Of a DNA stretch of 8,782 nucleotides, positions 8,094 to 8,782 are shown in pieces (position 1 is the stretch's first letter; each line of letters starts with the position of its first letter). The position numbers and the translations under genes were made by a program. Source of the stretch: Candidatus Peregrinibacteria bacterium. Its GTDB lineage: Bacteria > Patescibacteriota > Gracilibacteria > Peribacterales > Peribacteraceae. The DNA lies in NCBI GenBank assembly GCA_016215715.1, contig JACRIG010000008.1, positions 1 through 8,782 of the forward strand, in the 5' to 3' direction. The notes under the pieces are model-generated. The model had not been told where the DNA came from, ran no database searches, and saw only the letters and a list, made by a program, of their open reading frames with translations.

Positions 8094-8099
8094 TACTCT
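8094..8099 (+). promoter_or_regulatory. -10-like box TACTCT for the last gene
   Basis: TACTCT is followed by eight bases (ATCATCCC) and the ATG at 8108, with no Shine-Dalgarno sequence. It is a weaker consensus match than the TACAAT boxes but sits at the same distance. The stretch 8063-8093 between it and the repeat shows nothing else. Confidence 0.35.
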
Positions 8100-8107
8100 A
8101 TCATCCC

Positions 8108-8782
8108 ATGTTGACCTTCACTCCCCTCACCGGCTCCGGCGTGCGCGTTGCAGGCGGACCGAAACCGGTTGCGATTTTTCCAAGCAAGCCCGCGGCTGCG
8201 GACGTGAATCTGCTGGTTTCCCCTGAGGAAGAATTCACGGAAGGCGTTGTGTCGTGGCCGGGTGAGTACGACATCGCCGGCATGACCGTGCGCGGCATCG
8301 GCCATCTCGATGGTCAGGAAGTGAGTTACCTTCTCGATGTCGACGGTGTGCGTTCAGCGTTCCCCGCGTCACCGTTGCAGGAGTGGAAAGATGAGGACAT
8401 CGAACGTCTGGGCGATGTGCACATCCTCGTGCTGCCCGCAGAAAATCCGAAAGCGAGTCAGAAGCTCGTCGAGGATGTCGACCCGCGCATGCTCATTATC
8501 GTTGCCGGCAAAGAAATGCCGCGATTTGCTCCCTTCACGCCTCTTTCCATGCAGCCAGCCCAGATAACCATCTCTGATCCAGTTTATGGAACACAAATAA
8601 TAAATGATCCAGTCATTCTTGAGATTATTAACACACCAGAATTAATTGATAATAGTGAATATCCGCTGTTAATGGCTGTGGGAAAATTGAGGAGAAATTT
8701 ATCGCTTTGTATAGTATATAAACATATAGAAAAAGGGTTAAAAATTATTACTTTTTTCCCTGCCAAAAGAGGTAGATATGAA
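8108..8782 (+). CDS. Degenerate metallo-beta-lactamase-fold-like protein, running in frame into AT-rich foreign-looking sequence; partial at the right edge
   Basis: The frame is open for 225 codons to the window edge. Residues 1-150 resemble the short MBL-fold 'Zn-dependent hydrolase' proteins of CPR genomes. Strand-like repeats such as SWPGEYDIAGMTVRGIG (49-65), EVSYLLDVDG (71-80) and DVHILVLPAE (103-112) fit that fold. The HxHxDH metal motif is absent in what is visible, so a hydrolase activity is doubtful. From about residue 153 (8564) codon use changes sharply: ATA, AGA, AGG and TTA appear where CGC, CGT, ATC and CTC were used before. The tail begins SDPVYGTQIINDPVILEII, like the start of HD-domain phosphohydrolases, and ends LKIITFFPAKRGRYE, like the end of small DUF4258-type proteins. 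The two tail resemblances are weak. The join may be an assembly chimera or a recent fusion. Confidence 0.55.
   Translation, partial: MLTFTPLTGSGVRVAGGPKPVAIFPSKPAAADVNLLVSPEEEFTEGVVSWPGEYDIAGMTVRGIGHLDGQEVSYLLDVDGVRSAFPASPLQEWKDEDIERLGDVHILVLPAENPKASQKLVEDVDPRMLIIVAGKEMPRFAPFTPLSMQPAQITISDPVYGTQIINDPVILEIINTPELIDNSEYPLLMAVGKLRRNLSLCIVYKHIEKGLKIITFFPAKRGRYE
8564..8782. other. AT-rich segment with composition unlike the rest of the window
   Basis: By hand count 59 of 202 bases (29%) are G or C in 8581-8782, against 35 of 60 (58%) in 8401-8460. The change is abrupt near 8560-8570. No repeat, integrase or tRNA marks the border. It extends to the window end, where a contig may also end. Confidence 0.8.

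Noticed and set aside
8584..8766. Minus-strand frame of 60 codons in the AT-rich tail
   Set aside because: Composition of the opposite strand frame fits family-like endings better, and no start signal supports the minus frame.

Overview
This window looks like a fragment of a Candidate Phyla Radiation (Patescibacteria) genome, perhaps close to Peribacteria/Peregrinibacteria. That placement is an inference from gene content, codon style and repeat style, not from a marker gene. The DNA is GC-rich (about 58% where hand-counted) up to about position 8560 and then drops to about 29%. Every complete gene reads through in the standard code without in-frame TGA, which argues against the TGA=Gly lineages (Gracilibacteria/Absconditabacteria). 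I see no rRNA, tRNA, CRISPR, transposase or phage gene.

Layout: a family 2 glycosyltransferase N-terminus runs off the left edge on the minus strand (1-371). Next come a plus-strand secreted or membrane-anchored protein of unknown function (495-1172), a terminator shared by convergent genes, and a minus-strand CDP-alcohol phosphatidyltransferase (1238-1924). A co-directional plus-strand block of housekeeping genes follows: tsaB (2067-2738, tRNA t6A modification), secA (2799-5576, protein export ATPase), holB (5631-6593, clamp-loader delta prime) and murA (6701-7981, first step of peptidoglycan synthesis). Last is a gene starting at 8108 whose GC-rich N-terminal part resembles a degenerate metallo-beta-lactamase-fold protein; it runs in frame into AT-rich, foreign-looking sequence up to the right edge. 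The functions fit cell-envelope biogenesis plus core replication and translation. The spacers of 54 to 126 bp, each with its own -10-like box or hairpin, suggest separate transcripts rather than one tight operon.

The most interesting layer is non-genic. Three loci (in tsaB, in secA, and after murA) carry elements of about 70-81 bp. Each is built from two arrays of 7-bp tandem repeats in inverted orientation around a short spacer. The heptamer differs at each locus but the architecture is the same. Two of the three lie in frame inside conserved proteins. A separate palindromic element family occurs in frame inside the glycosyltransferase (exactly 69 bp, 23 codons) and again just upstream of tsaB, sharing an identical 12-bp arm.

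Six of the eight genes also show a -10-like hexamer (often TACAAT) ending only 6-9 bp before the start codon, with no Shine-Dalgarno sequence. This is the geometry of leaderless transcripts. The unknown secreted gene is the exception, with a clear ribosome binding site. MurA carries Asp in place of the usual catalytic Cys, a change known to confer fosfomycin insensitivity.
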